A DNA stretch of 64,000 nucleotides. Source: an uncultured Clostridia bacterium. Its GTDB lineage: Bacteria > Bacillota > Clostridia > Oscillospirales > Ruminococcaceae. The position numbers and the translations under genes are program-made. The notes beneath the pieces were generated by a model, which was not told the DNA's origin, searched no databases, and worked only from the letters and a program-made list of their open reading frames with translations. The stretch lies in the NCBI GenBank assembly GCA_947623585.1, contig CANQHA010000001.1:277491-341490 (forward strand), read 5' to 3'. Position 1 is the stretch's first letter. Each line of letters begins with the position of its first letter. Below, one piece after another: positions 1 through 9,776 of this stretch.

Positions 1-777
1 TACAACGGCGAGCCGCCCTCAGAAAAGTGCGAAGCGCTTATATATTATTCTTCAAACGACGTTTTCGAGCCGGAGGAGTTCGAGATAATCGGGCTTTATC
101 AAAACACCTCGGCGTTTAATCAGTCGGGCAGCGTGAGCTTCGGCGCCGACGCTGTTTTCGTTCCCAAAAAGGCATTGGACGGCATTGACGCGGCCGCCGA
201 ATATTTATCCAGCTTTACGGTAAACTATGTTATGGAAAACGGTTCGTCCGAGGCGCTTAACTCCGAGATCGCGTCTTCCGGCATGAGCCGTTACGCACGC
301 GTTTATGACAGCGGATTTTCCGCCGTCGAACAGGTGATAAAAAGCCTCAAGCAAAGCGCTTTCGAGCTTTTTGCAGCGGCCTGCGCGGCGTTTTTGGCAG
401 TGCTTTTTGTATATATGGCGCTGTTTGTCAGAAAGCAAAGATTCAACGCGGGGCTTCAGCTTGCGCTCGGAGCGGGAAAAAAGCGCGCTTCGGGCTTTGT
501 GACGGCGATCTCGATGATACCCGCCGCGGCGGCTTCGCTTTTGGGCGGAGCGATTGGCGCGGTATTTCTCAACAAAACTGTCACGGCGGCGTTCTCCGGC
601 GTTTATGAATCCGAGGGCATCGGCGAGGCGGCCGATCTCGGCTCAAAAATAACCGTGACCCCGGCGGCTTCTCTTCTTGCGGGGCTCGCTACGGCTGCCG
701 TATGCTTCGCGGCGATATTTATTTTTGCAAAGCTCATGGCGAAAAAGAATCCGCTTTATTTGATGAAAAACAGGTAA
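1..777 (+). CDS. ABC transporter permease (FtsX/MacB-like), 5' truncated by window edge
   Basis: Frame open from base 1 to stop at 777; hydrophobic C-terminal TM segments; followed by permease and ATPase genes. Confidence 0.75.
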   Translation, partial: YNGEPPSEKCEALIYYSSNDVFEPEEFEIIGLYQNTSAFNQSGSVSFGADAVFVPKKALDGIDAAAEYLSSFTVNYVMENGSSEALNSEIASSGMSRYARVYDSGFSAVEQVIKSLKQSAFELFAAACAAFLAVLFVYMALFVRKQRFNAGLQLALGAGKKRASGFVTAISMIPAAAASLLGGAIGAVFLNKTVTAAFSGVYESEGIGEAADLGSKITVTPAASLLAGLATAAVCFAAIFIFAKLMAKKNPLYLMKNR

Positions 778-781
778 AATT

Positions 782-1999
782 ATGCAGCTTACATATTTGA
801 AGTCCCGCTTTTTGAGAACATATATCTGGGCGGCGCTTTTGTGTCTTATTGCCGCGCTCGGCTGGTTTCAGTGCTTTTTTGCGGGCGTTGCCGCTCAAAA
901 AGAACTCGAGCGAGAAAAGGCTTACGACATTCCGGTAGAGCTCGTTATAACCGACTTGGGCGGGACCTCGTCCGACCGACTCGGCATTTCGGGGGTAGAG
1001 CTGTGGGCATTCATAAAGGACAAGGAAAACGTGACCGACCTTTGGATAATCCCACGCGACCTGAGACCCTATTTCGGCGAGCTGCGCGTGAAGACCTCTC
1101 TTTATTACAAAAGCGGGGAAATGAGCGGGCGGCTTATAGGGCTCACCGACCTTAACGCCGAGGAAGCCCTGCGCGGAGCCGAGATAGTCTTTTCGGACGG
1201 CGAAGACGCCGACTTTGAAAGCTCGAAAAGCCCTCAAATCATAGTTTCGGAACGCTTTTTTGAGAAGCTGCGCGATGAAAGCGGCGGGATATCCGAGGCA
1301 AGCGTCGCCGTCGGAACCGACAGCGGGCTGCAAAATGCTTTTGAGCTTGCCGTTAAGCCGACGGGATATTATACCGGACTTTCGACCGACGATATATACT
1401 GCTCATGGAATTTGGCGGCGGATATTATCAGAAGCCTCGGCGAGGAGCCATATGCCGACAGTATTTCGGCGACGGTAAAAGACAACGGCGAGCTTGACGC
1501 TTTAAAAGAGGATCTGAGCTATTACTTCACCGAAGCCGATCCGACCGAGACGCCTAAGCGAAATCCTAACGCCGTCGCGCTGTATTATTATAAAAACGCC
1601 GCGGTGATACATGACGAGCTGATGCGAAACACTCTTATGACGCTTGAGCGAAACATCGCCGTTCTGAACGGGCTTTTCCCGATAACGGCTGCGCTTGAAT
1701 GTCTTGTTTCGGCAGCGGCGGCATATTTTTACATTGCGCTTCGCAGGCGCGACGTTGCGATAATGCGAAGCCTCGGAACAAAAAGCGCCTTTGTGATAGC
1801 GATTACGGCGGCAGAAATGTTTGTTATATGCGCGGCGGCGTTTGCGCTTTCTCTTGCGGCCGCTGCGGCAATACCCATATGCGAGATAAAAATATCCTCT
1901 ATACTTTTGGTCGAGCTGTCCGCCCTGCTTGGCGGCGTTGTTTCGGCTGGCGTTCTGACCCGCAGGGGCGGCATTGAAATACTGAAGGAGAATGACTGA
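782..1999 (+). CDS. ABC transporter permease, FtsX-like
   Basis: 405 aa, N-terminal TM, large extracytoplasmic part, C-terminal TMs; overlaps ATPase start. Confidence 0.75.
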   Translation: MQLTYLKSRFLRTYIWAALLCLIAALGWFQCFFAGVAAQKELEREKAYDIPVELVITDLGGTSSDRLGISGVELWAFIKDKENVTDLWIIPRDLRPYFGELRVKTSLYYKSGEMSGRLIGLTDLNAEEALRGAEIVFSDGEDADFESSKSPQIIVSERFFEKLRDESGGISEASVAVGTDSGLQNAFELAVKPTGYYTGLSTDDIYCSWNLAADIIRSLGEEPYADSISATVKDNGELDALKEDLSYYFTEADPTETPKRNPNAVALYYYKNAAVIHDELMRNTLMTLERNIAVLNGLFPITAALECLVSAAAAYFYIALRRRDVAIMRSLGTKSAFVIAITAAEMFVICAAAFALSLAAAAAIPICEIKISSILLVELSALLGGVVSAGVLTRRGGIEILKEND

Positions 2000-2676
2000 T
2001 GCTTCTTTCGCTTAACGATGTTTCTTTTTCATACCGGACAAAATATCAAACGGTGAACGCCGTAAAAAATGTTTCCTGCGAATTTGAGGCGGGCAGGCTT
2101 TATGCTGTCGTCGGAAAAAGCGGGAGCGGCAAAACCACGCTTTTAAGCCTTATGGCGGGGCTTGCCCGACCCGACGGCGGGGCGATAAGCGTTGACGGAA
2201 AGGATCTTTTAAGCCTTGACCCGGACGCTTACAGGCGCGATACAGTCAGTATAATTTATCAGAACTTTAACCTGTTCCCGCTGCTGACGGTCCTTGAAAA
2301 CGTGATGTATCCGCTCGGGCTCAACAAAACGCCGAAGCAGGAAGCGCTCAAAATCGCCGTGGAGGTCATCAAAAAGGTCGGGCTCGACGAAAGCTACTGC
2401 AAGCGTCTGCCTTCAATGCTTTCGGGCGGAGAACAGCAGCGCGTGGCGATCGCAAGGGCCTTGGCGACGGGCGCTCAGACTATCCTCGCCGACGAGCCGA
2501 CGGGAAACCTCGACTCGGAAAACACCGAGAATATCATCGGCCTATTGACGTCGCTCGCGCACGGCGAAAACCGCTGCGTGATTGTCGTGACTCACGACCA
2601 AAACGTCGCCGACGCCGCCGACACCGTTTACCGAATGGACAGCGGAAGGCTGACAGAGGAAGCTCGCGAAATCTGA
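1999..2676 (+). CDS. ABC transporter ATP-binding protein (MacB/LolD-like)
   Basis: Walker A GKSGSGKTT, signature LSGGEQQRVAIARAL, Walker B ILADEPTGNLD. Confidence 0.92.
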   Translation: MLLSLNDVSFSYRTKYQTVNAVKNVSCEFEAGRLYAVVGKSGSGKTTLLSLMAGLARPDGGAISVDGKDLLSLDPDAYRRDTVSIIYQNFNLFPLLTVLENVMYPLGLNKTPKQEALKIAVEVIKKVGLDESYCKRLPSMLSGGEQQRVAIARALATGAQTILADEPTGNLDSENTENIIGLLTSLAHGENRCVIVVTHDQNVADAADTVYRMDSGRLTEEAREI

Positions 2677-2701
2677 GAATCGGCCGAAATAAATCGCCTA
2701 A

Positions 2702-2945
2702 ACATTGCAACCCCCTTTGCCTTGAGCGCAACAAAGCGCCGATGCAGCAGAGGGGGGTTCTGCGTCCCGAGGGCAACATGGGTTTTGGGTTTCTTTTTAA
2801 GTATGATTTGTGAATAGAAAAGAGCAAGATTCTACCGCGGGGCCAAATTTGGCTGCGCGGAATCTTGTTGAGGAGTGCCTTCCCCAAACCCAGCTTAATA
2901 TAAAAATATACCAACGTGCCAAATTGATACGTTGGTATTTTTATG
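2702..2945 (+). ncRNA. Candidate structured RNA or structured 3' UTR ending in a terminator
   Basis: Nested stems: TGGGTTTTGGG(779-789)/CCCAAACCCA(883-892), CAAGATTC(2825-2832)/GAATCTTG(2860-2867), inner CGCG/CGCG and GCCA/TGGC, then a terminator. Confidence 0.35.
2902..2945 (+). terminator. Rho-independent terminator
   Basis: ATACCAACGT(2908-2917)/ACGTTGGTAT(2929-2938) followed by TTTTTAT. Confidence 0.75.
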
Positions 2946-3122
2946 CTCAAATTATTTTCGTCACCGTTGGTTTTCTCAATTTTATGTGTTGCTGAGGCGG
3001 CAACAGCCGCTAAAAATTGCACAATAAAGCAATCATAAACTTCTTGTGATTTGTACCAAACGGAGAAATTTTGGCGTTTAGGCAAACTTTTTTTAGAAAG
3101 TACCCTGATTTTTGCGAAAAAA

Positions 3123-3362
3123 TGTACGTTGTACTGTGGGAGGGGCGCACGACTCTGTTAATAAAAATTTTACAATCTGGAAAGATCCATTCGCTGAAAA
3201 AGTCCGTTTAGTGTGAACTGAAAAAATATTTGATCGGATACCTGCTTTTCGTTTGAAAATTGTACGTTATAAGATGGGGAGGATAAATCATGTTCATATA
3301 AAATTCAAATTTAGGGTGTCACCATTTACGCAAAAAATGTACGTTGTAAAGTGAAAGGATGA
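3123..3362 (+). repeat. Three spaced copies of TGTACGTTRTA..RTG..GG motif
   Basis: TGTACGTTGTACTGTGGGAGG (3123), TGTACGTTATAAGATGGGGAGG (3261), TGTACGTTGTAAAGTGAAAGGATGA (3338), each preceded by an A-rich stretch. Confidence 0.6.
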
Positions 3363-3417
3363 CAAATACTCATAAAGCATGACAACATTCAGCGCATCCA
3401 ATCAGGAATCCAAAACG

Positions 3418-3455
3418 GCCTATCCCCGCAATTCGCAGGAATAGGCAGTTTTATT
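3418..3455 (+). terminator. Terminator-like hairpin
   Basis: GCCTATCCC..GGAATAGGC (one mismatch) followed by AGTTTTATT. Confidence 0.35.
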
Positions 3456-3524
3456 ATATGTTTTATTATTCCACCGAGCGGCAGATAACATGCTTTAGCA
3501 AAAACTTTTTATATTATAAATCCC

Positions 3525-4727
3525 CTACCTTCCCCCAACATTCCATCTCCTATACCTCGCAAAGCCCATCAGTACAACTGCCGCACTTAACACCGCATAA
3601 ATCCCATGCACGGCCTGCCAAGCCGCGAAATGCTTCCCAAAAACCTGCAAAGTATAACTCCCGAAAATATTACGCGGCGAAACAAATCCGAATGGCAGCC
3701 AGTTCCAGATTTGCGCAGCGATTCGGTACTGCTCTGGGACGGAAAACATCATCGGTATAATCAAAAGCGCAATCATTACGGCGATTACCGCTATCCCACT
3801 TCCGAACGCCTCGGACAGCACCGCGCACAGGATTCCCGTCACGACCGCTGCCGCAAGAAGGCTGACAAACAGTATCCCGACCGCCTTGGCGCAGGTGATG
3901 TGCGCGGAGGTTTGTGGGTATATCAGCTGTAGTGCTGCGCTTGGGTCATCGGAACCGTAGACGATAAGGGTAGTCAGCAGCGTGGCGGCAAAAAGCAGTG
4001 TTGCGACGGCGGCAGAGAAAATCATCGCGGCGGCGATCTTCGCAAAATAAAGCCGCGATTTTCCGTTTTTGGTGCAAAGCATTATGCTGTCCGTGCCCCT
4101 CTGGCGCTCGCTCGAAAATATCCCCGAAAGGCATAGCGCGATTATCATCAAAGTCATCAGCCCGACTGTCTGAATGCCGGACAGAATTTCATTATAAAAA
4201 TGCGTTTTGTGATATGTAATCGGCTTTGCGATCTCATCCTCCTGCGCCCGCCAAAACTCCTTTTCGCCCTCGCCGAGGCGAAGATTTTCCCAATACTTTT
4301 CGAGCATTTCAAGGTGCATTTCATACGCCTCCGACTCATTCGGTTCCCAGGAATACAGCTCCGAAAGCGGAATGCCGGAATAGCTGCGGATAAAATTAAA
4401 TATCTCGCTGTAAGGCCGCGCGTATGTCAGATATTCCTCGGTCGCTACTCTGTCCTGCGGAACTTTTCGGTATGCCTCCACCGTTTCTTCTATAAGCTCT
4501 TGATTGATAATTCTCCCGTTGAGTACCTCGGCGTACTCCTTATCTTTAAGGTACATATTTTTATTTGAATCAATCTTCACGCCGCCGTCCCCGTAATAAT
4601 CCCCCTGAAGCGGCACGGTCAGCGTGAGAACGATCGCTATAATGCAAAGCAGCAAGGAGATCACAAAGATTTTCTTGGTGAATATTTTCTTGCATTCATA
4701 CCTAAAAATCGTCCCGAAATTATTCAT
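3525..4727 (-). CDS. ABC-2 type transporter permease
   Basis: Start chosen at MNNFGTIFRYECKKIF; multiple TM segments; start overlaps stop of upstream ATPase gene. Confidence 0.8.
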   Translation of the reverse strand: MNNFGTIFRYECKKIFTKKIFVISLLLCIIAIVLTLTVPLQGDYYGDGGVKIDSNKNMYLKDKEYAEVLNGRIINQELIEETVEAYRKVPQDRVATEEYLTYARPYSEIFNFIRSYSGIPLSELYSWEPNESEAYEMHLEMLEKYWENLRLGEGEKEFWRAQEDEIAKPITYHKTHFYNEILSGIQTVGLMTLMIIALCLSGIFSSERQRGTDSIMLCTKNGKSRLYFAKIAAAMIFSAAVATLLFAATLLTTLIVYGSDDPSAALQLIYPQTSAHITCAKAVGILFVSLLAAAVVTGILCAVLSEAFGSGIAVIAVMIALLIIPMMFSVPEQYRIAAQIWNWLPFGFVSPRNIFGSYTLQVFGKHFAAWQAVHGIYAVLSAAVVLMGFARYRRWNVGGR

Positions 4728-5425
4728 ATTTTTCCCTCCGACATCTTTTTGAGATAAAATTCCTCCAGATCTCCGTCCTCTGCGCCCCAATTCCCCTGAT
4801 ATACAAGCTGTCCTGCCCTCATTATCAGCACATTGTCGGCGATATGCTCGATGTCCGAAACAATATGCGTCGAAAGAAGGACAACGCTTTCCTCGCCGAG
4901 CTGTTTAATTATATCGCGGAATTTAACGCGTTCTTTAGGGTCAAGCCCAACCGTCGGCTCATCTAAAACAAGCAGCTTCGGGTCGTTTAAAAGAGCCTGA
5001 GCGATGCCTAAACGCTGCTTCATTCCTCCCGAATATGTCCTTATTTTTTTATTCGCGACCTCCTGAAGCGATACAAGCTCCAAAAGCTCGTCGGTTTTTT
5101 TCCTTGCCTTCGGCTTTGATATTCCCTTCAACGCCGCCAGATACATCAAAAAATCCCGCCCCGAAAACTCGGGATAATAGCCGAAATCCTGCGGCAGATA
5201 CCCCAAGATTGCGCGGTATCCCTCCTCGCTCACGTCCATATTGTCAAACGCGACCGTTCCGCCCGTCGGCCTTAAAATCCCGCAAATCATTCTCATCAGC
5301 GTGGTTTTTCCCGCGCCGTTCGCCCCCAAAAGCCCGTGAACGCCCTTGTCAAGCTGCAAAGAGATTCTGTCCACCGCGATTTTGTTTTTGTACTGCTTGG
5401 TAAGTCTGTCGATTATAAGCTCCAT
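4724..5425 (-). CDS. ABC transporter ATP-binding protein
   Basis: GANGAGKTTLMRM, YSGGMKQRLGIAQAL, LLVLDEPTVGLDP. Confidence 0.93.
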   Translation of the reverse strand: MELIIDRLTKQYKNKIAVDRISLQLDKGVHGLLGANGAGKTTLMRMICGILRPTGGTVAFDNMDVSEEGYRAILGYLPQDFGYYPEFSGRDFLMYLAALKGISKPKARKKTDELLELVSLQEVANKKIRTYSGGMKQRLGIAQALLNDPKLLVLDEPTVGLDPKERVKFRDIIKQLGEESVVLLSTHIVSDIEHIADNVLIMRAGQLVYQGNWGAEDGDLEEFYLKKMSEGKI

Positions 5426-6114
5426 GTCAAATCCCCCGTTTGCTTTATCATTTTATAGCACTGAACCGCCGTTCCGATTCCCAGAACCGCCAAAGCCGCG
5501 CCCCACCAAATAAAATTTTTGAAAATATAGAGCGCGGCCAGCTCGGTTGAAAAAATAATGTTCAGAACGCTCACCACCGCCGCGATTCCAACGCAGACGT
5601 ACATACTCTCTCTGCCGTGAATTTTGCGGACAGCCAAAAAGCCGAGGTACGCGGTTAGAAGGTAGGGACAGAGAATGTAAACGCCGGTTCTGAAAATATC
5701 GGAGCCGATTATAGGCGTTACCGCGCAAACCAGTATCAGCGAAACCCCGCCGATAATCCCGAGCCGAGCAAGCACCGCGCTTTTTATCGAGAACCGCGTT
5801 GACATTTCAAGCTCGGCCATTTTGTAGGCCTCCGCGCGACCGCATTCGGTGATTATCCCGAGTGCCAAAAGCGGCATGAAAGCCGAAACGCACCAGATAA
5901 TATCCCGCCCGACCCACTCGGAGCCGATAACCGCGAGCGCGAAAATCAGCACTGCCGCAGCCCAGACCCATTTTCGGATATAGCCGAGCTGGGTGATGAT
6001 AAATTCAAAATTCCCGATTGGCGGCTCGGATAAGCCGCGCAAAAACTCCTTTTTCCCTACGGGCGCAGGAGCTGCAAAGCCGTCCCTAATCGCCCGCTTT
6101 AATTTTTTGTTCAT
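5413..6114 (-). CDS. Membrane protein of unknown function, coupled to ECF sigma factor (possible anti-sigma)
   Basis: 233 aa, several TM helices; overlaps sigma gene stop and ATPase start. Confidence 0.6.
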   Translation of the reverse strand: MNKKLKRAIRDGFAAPAPVGKKEFLRGLSEPPIGNFEFIITQLGYIRKWVWAAAVLIFALAVIGSEWVGRDIIWCVSAFMPLLALGIITECGRAEAYKMAELEMSTRFSIKSAVLARLGIIGGVSLILVCAVTPIIGSDIFRTGVYILCPYLLTAYLGFLAVRKIHGRESMYVCVGIAAVVSVLNIIFSTELAALYIFKNFIWWGAALAVLGIGTAVQCYKMIKQTGDLTWSL

Positions 6115-6560
6115 AAAAAATCCTCCCCGCCTAACTTTTCTTTAAGTTTTTTAACAGCCTGCGCGACGCGCCGATAGACTGCAAACCGCGAAATTCCGTA
6201 TATTTTCCCGATGACCGCGGCCGGGACTTCGTTCACATACCTAAGTAAAAGCAGCTCGCGGTCCGCTTCATCAAGCTGCAAAAGAGCCGCCCGGACTGCG
6301 ATGTTTTCAAGCATTTCCTCCTCCGCAAACCCGTCCGGAATTTCATCGTCAAGAGGCTCCGCCTTACGCCGCCGAAACTCGTCGATGCAGAGGTTTCGGG
6401 CGATGGTGTAGAGGTAGTGCAGATTTTTCCCGACATTCACGCAGCCGCTCTCAAAAAACCGCAGAAACGCCTCCTGCGTGACGTCCTCGGCCAGCTCCCG
6501 CCGCCGCAAGCGAAAATAGCAGTAGCGGTAAATTTTGTCATATACTTCCTCTAAGTCCAT
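6111..6560 (-). CDS. ECF-type RNA polymerase sigma factor
   Basis: MDLEEVYDKIYRYCYFRLRRRELAEDVTQEAFLRFF (region 2) and a C-terminal HTH region 4. Confidence 0.85.
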   Translation of the reverse strand: MDLEEVYDKIYRYCYFRLRRRELAEDVTQEAFLRFFESGCVNVGKNLHYLYTIARNLCIDEFRRRKAEPLDDEIPDGFAEEEMLENIAVRAALLQLDEADRELLLLRYVNEVPAAVIGKIYGISRFAVYRRVAQAVKKLKEKLGGEDFL

Positions 6561-6702
6561 CAAAAAACCTCTTTTCAATGTGTATAACGGATTGGGCAGG
6601 CGGTTTGTGCGGGGGTGGGGAGATTATTATAGCATAAAATGTAGATGATCTCAAAAATGCACTGATTTTGCGGACGGTTTTGCAGGGCGGCAAGAGAAAA
6701 TA

Positions 6703-6732
6703 TGCAAAAAGAAACAGCAGATTAGGCTGCTG
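6703..6732 (-). terminator. Rho-independent terminator of candidate ncRNA
   Basis: CAGCAG-CCTAAT-CTGCTG followed by TTTCTTTTT on minus strand. Confidence 0.7.
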
Positions 6733-6995
6733 TCGGGGAAATGATGTGGCGGGGTGGATTTAGCCGCTGCCGTATCACATATGGTTTTAGGCTTTTGTAA
6801 GCCACACGTTCCACGGAATTTTATTAGGGAAGAATCCAAAGAAACCGTCGGTTTCGTGGCACACGACCTTGCAGGCAAGGTCTAGTGTGTTATACCTTTT
6901 GCATTTGACTGCCCTGTGAAAAGGCTTTTATGTATATACAGTCCCAGAAAAATAGGGGCAGCCAAAAAGCAAAAGATACTGTGTTTTTATACACT
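6703..6995 (-). ncRNA. Candidate independent structured ncRNA
   Basis: Minus strand: -10-like TATAAT at 7002-7007; nested helices GTATCTTTTGC/GCAAAAGGTAT and GGCTGCCC/GGGCAGTC (wobbles preserved), CACACTAGACCTTGC/GCAAGGTCGTGTG, GGCTT/AAGCC; ends in terminator. Confidence 0.6.
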
Positions 6996-7022
6996 ACAAA
7001 CATTATATAGAAGTCCGGCCTA

Positions 7023-7047
7023 ATAAAAAGGCAGGGATTCTCCCTGC
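7023..7047 (-). terminator. Terminator downstream of alpha/beta hydrolase gene
   Basis: GCAGGGAGAATCCCTGC followed by CTTTTTATT on minus strand. Confidence 0.75.
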
Positions 7048-7054
7048 CCATATA

Positions 7055-7948
7055 TTATTTATCAGCGGCGAACATTTTTATAGTATCGGTATATTTCTCG
7101 GGCTGTTCAAACCAAGTCAGGTGTGCGCAGTCTGGAAGTATCACGGTTCTGCCGTTTGGCGCGCTGTTTGCAAACCGGTCCTGCTCAAATTTTCCGCAGG
7201 TCATATCATACTCGCCGACTATCAGAAGCTGAGGCTTTGAAATATCTTTAAGATAGGGCAGGTAGTCTGCATAAAAATCCTCCGAATCAAAAATCTTTTT
7301 CCTGAAACCGACAAATTTGCCCCAACAGTCCTCCGTTACCATCGGATCGCTGATATGAGCGTTGATATAGTCGTTATATCTGCTGTTCTCAATGACATGA
7401 CAATACCGCTGCACAGCTTCGTTCATATCTATTGACATTGCTTTTTCAAAGGCTTCTCTTGAAGAAAGTGCGCCGTCAAGTATTTCTTTGCAAAGGGCTG
7501 CCTGATCGGAAATACCGTCGCGCTCAAAGCACGGCAGAGTCGCTTCGGCCATGGCTCTTGCCGTATGTAAAGCGCTCCACATCGGGCAGTCGTATATAAC
7601 GGCGTCAATGCTGTCGGGGTAGGCGTGAGCATAGACAAGCGCAAGCATTCCGCCGAAAGAATGTCCAAGAGGTATCCATCTGTCTATTCCGAGGGCCTTT
7701 CTCATTTGCTCGGTCATGTGAACAAGATCGTTCACACCAAGCGGCTCGTCGCCGACCGCGTCGGAACGGAATACGCCGTACTGATCGAAGCTGATGACAT
7801 GAAAAGTCTCGCCAAACTTTTTAGCCTGATAAGAATATGTAAGGCAGCTCTCTCCCGGCCCGCCGTGTAAATAAACAAGGGTAGGCGCATTATCGACGCC
7901 GTATTCTTCGTAATAGATTTTCTTGCCTGAAAGTATTAAATAAGGCAT
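7055..7948 (-). CDS. Alpha/beta fold hydrolase, proline iminopeptidase-like
   Basis: YLHGGPGES, GHSFGGMLALVYA nucleophile elbow, C-terminal DCAHLTWFEQPE. Confidence 0.85.
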   Translation of the reverse strand: MPYLILSGKKIYYEEYGVDNAPTLVYLHGGPGESCLTYSYQAKKFGETFHVISFDQYGVFRSDAVGDEPLGVNDLVHMTEQMRKALGIDRWIPLGHSFGGMLALVYAHAYPDSIDAVIYDCPMWSALHTARAMAEATLPCFERDGISDQAALCKEILDGALSSREAFEKAMSIDMNEAVQRYCHVIENSRYNDYINAHISDPMVTEDCWGKFVGFRKKIFDSEDFYADYLPYLKDISKPQLLIVGEYDMTCGKFEQDRFANSAPNGRTVILPDCAHLTWFEQPEKYTDTIKMFAADK

Positions 7949-8202
7949 ATTGTCCCTCCCGATTAGATGTCATTTGATGTTATTTGATGTCGGAGCAAAA
8001 TCATCGTTTAATTATTTTTATAAACTCTGACTATTTGCTTTAATTTATTATATATCATCACCGACTGTAAGTCAAGATACGATTGAAAAAAGAAAAATAT
8101 ACTTATATTTATATTTATTCGCAAAACAGGTTACGTGACTTAGCTTAAAAAGTCCGGAAATGCGTTACAACGCAGGAAATTATAAAAATTAGGAGGAATT
8201 TA

Positions 8203-8450
8203 ATGAACGAAAACAATTTAGAACACGAAAAGATGTTACCTATCATTGAACACGACGGAAGACGGTTTATGTGCTTGCCGAATCGAACCGAAATGACGTT
8301 CCCCGACGGCACGGTTTATCGGTCAGCAGCACTTTTGTTGGCAAAACAGAAATGGGAGATATGCTCGACGCAATCAAAGTTGAAAAACTCTCAAAGCCTT
8401 GTAATATACCCCTTAATATGCTATAATTTCAATAGCCAAAATTCAAAACA
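8203..8450 (+). pseudogene. Frameshifted remnant of unknown gene
   Basis: RBS-preceded MNENNLEHEKMLPIIEHDGRRFMCLPNRTEMTFPDGTVYRS; a credible continuation SSTFVGKTEMGDMLDAIKVEKLSKPCNIPLNML lies in another frame. Confidence 0.4.
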
Positions 8451-8482
8451 CAACATAGGAAACTGTTTATGGAGGGCACATT

Positions 8483-8848
8483 ATGATAAATCATTTTTGG
8501 CTGGCGGTTTTAAATCAGGACAGGGATAGCATCAAGCAATTTTTTCAGGATGACGCATATGTGAACTGGCACTGCACAAACGAGCGTTTCACCGTTGACG
8601 AGTTCATACGCGCAAATTGTGAATATCCCGGCAAATGGAATGGTGAGATCGAACGCGTTGAAACCGTTGGCGACGTCACAATTACGGTAGTGCGTGTATA
8701 CTCAAAGGACGGTTCGGCCTCTTTTCATGCTATTTCTTTTATTCGCATACAAGATGATAAAATCGCATCTGTAGATGAGTATTGGGCTGACGATGGCGCT
8801 CCTCCGCAGTGGCGACAGAAAATGAAAATAGGCAGACCTATTAAGTAA
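8483..8848 (+). CDS. Nuclear transport factor 2 / SnoaL-like family protein
   Basis: 121 aa, SnoaL-like pattern (AVLNQDRDSIKQFFQDDAYVNWHC..ISFIRIQDDKIASVDEYWADDG). Confidence 0.75.
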   Translation: MINHFWLAVLNQDRDSIKQFFQDDAYVNWHCTNERFTVDEFIRANCEYPGKWNGEIERVETVGDVTITVVRVYSKDGSASFHAISFIRIQDDKIASVDEYWADDGAPPQWRQKMKIGRPIK

Positions 8849-8868
8849 TTTGTCAAACCGAGAAATAG

Positions 8869-9774
8869 GCTATCAAGTCGATTCTCCGTAACGAAGTGTA
8901 CCTCGGTCACATGGTGCAAAACAAGACCGGTACGGTGTCCTACAAGAACCATAAGCAAATCACCAAACCTCAAAGCGAGTGGATTAAGGTTGAGAACACC
9001 CATGAGCCGCTGATTTCACAAGACGTCTGGGACGCGGTTCAACGAATGGACAACCACCCCGGGCGAGGAAGAGCCGGCAAAAGCGGGATGATTGCCTTGT
9101 TTGGCGGGGTCTTGAGGTGTATGGACTGCGGCTCGTCGCTGCGATATATGCGCGATTACCGCAAAACGACATCGGGAAAAGAGCCGGAGTTTAAGTCGTA
9201 TGTATGTAACCGCTACGCTATCGGCGGGAAAGATGCTTGTTCGACGCACTACATAAATCAAAAGTCACTAATCGCTGTTGTGCTTACTGACATTCGCAGT
9301 AAAGCAATCCTCGCGCAGAGAAATCGTGAAGCATTAAAAGAGCGGATTCTCGCCATGAAAAAGACCTCGAACGAGGAAAAGACGAGCTTGCTTAAAACCG
9401 AGTTGACAGCGATTGAAAAGCGTCTTGTTGAACTTGAAAAGCTGATTCAAGCAGCTTATGAGGATAAGGTCATGGGGCGCATACCCGAAAGCGTTTGCAT
9501 TAACTTGCTTAACAAGTATGAAGCCGAACGTGCAGAAAAGTTGGAGCATAAAAAGGAATTTTCTGCAAAATTGGCGGCAAGTGAGGAAAGCGAGAAATCT
9601 GTCGATAACTGGCTCAATATGATTCAAGACTATGCCCAGCTCGAAGAGCTCGACCGCGCGACCATTGTTCGGCTTATCCAGAAAATTGAGATTGGCGAGA
9701 AGCGTGAAGTCGATGGACACATCGAGCGCGACATCAATATCTACTACAATTTCGTGGGTTTCGTCGAATTATAG
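8869..9774 (+). pseudogene. Large serine recombinase, N-terminal catalytic domain missing
   Basis: Opens at AIKSILRNEVYLGHMVQNKTGTVSYKNHKQ (recombinase domain), zinc ribbon CMDCG.., coiled coil; no resolvase domain. Confidence 0.8.
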
Positions 9775-9776
9775 GC

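Noticed and set aside
2534-3085. 183-aa minus-strand ORF
   Set aside because: Overlaps the ABC ATPase 3' end and structured non-coding DNA; arginine-rich shadow translation
6651-6878. 75-aa ORF as a protein gene
   Set aside because: Overlaps the terminator and stems of the candidate ncRNA; no RBS and no protein features
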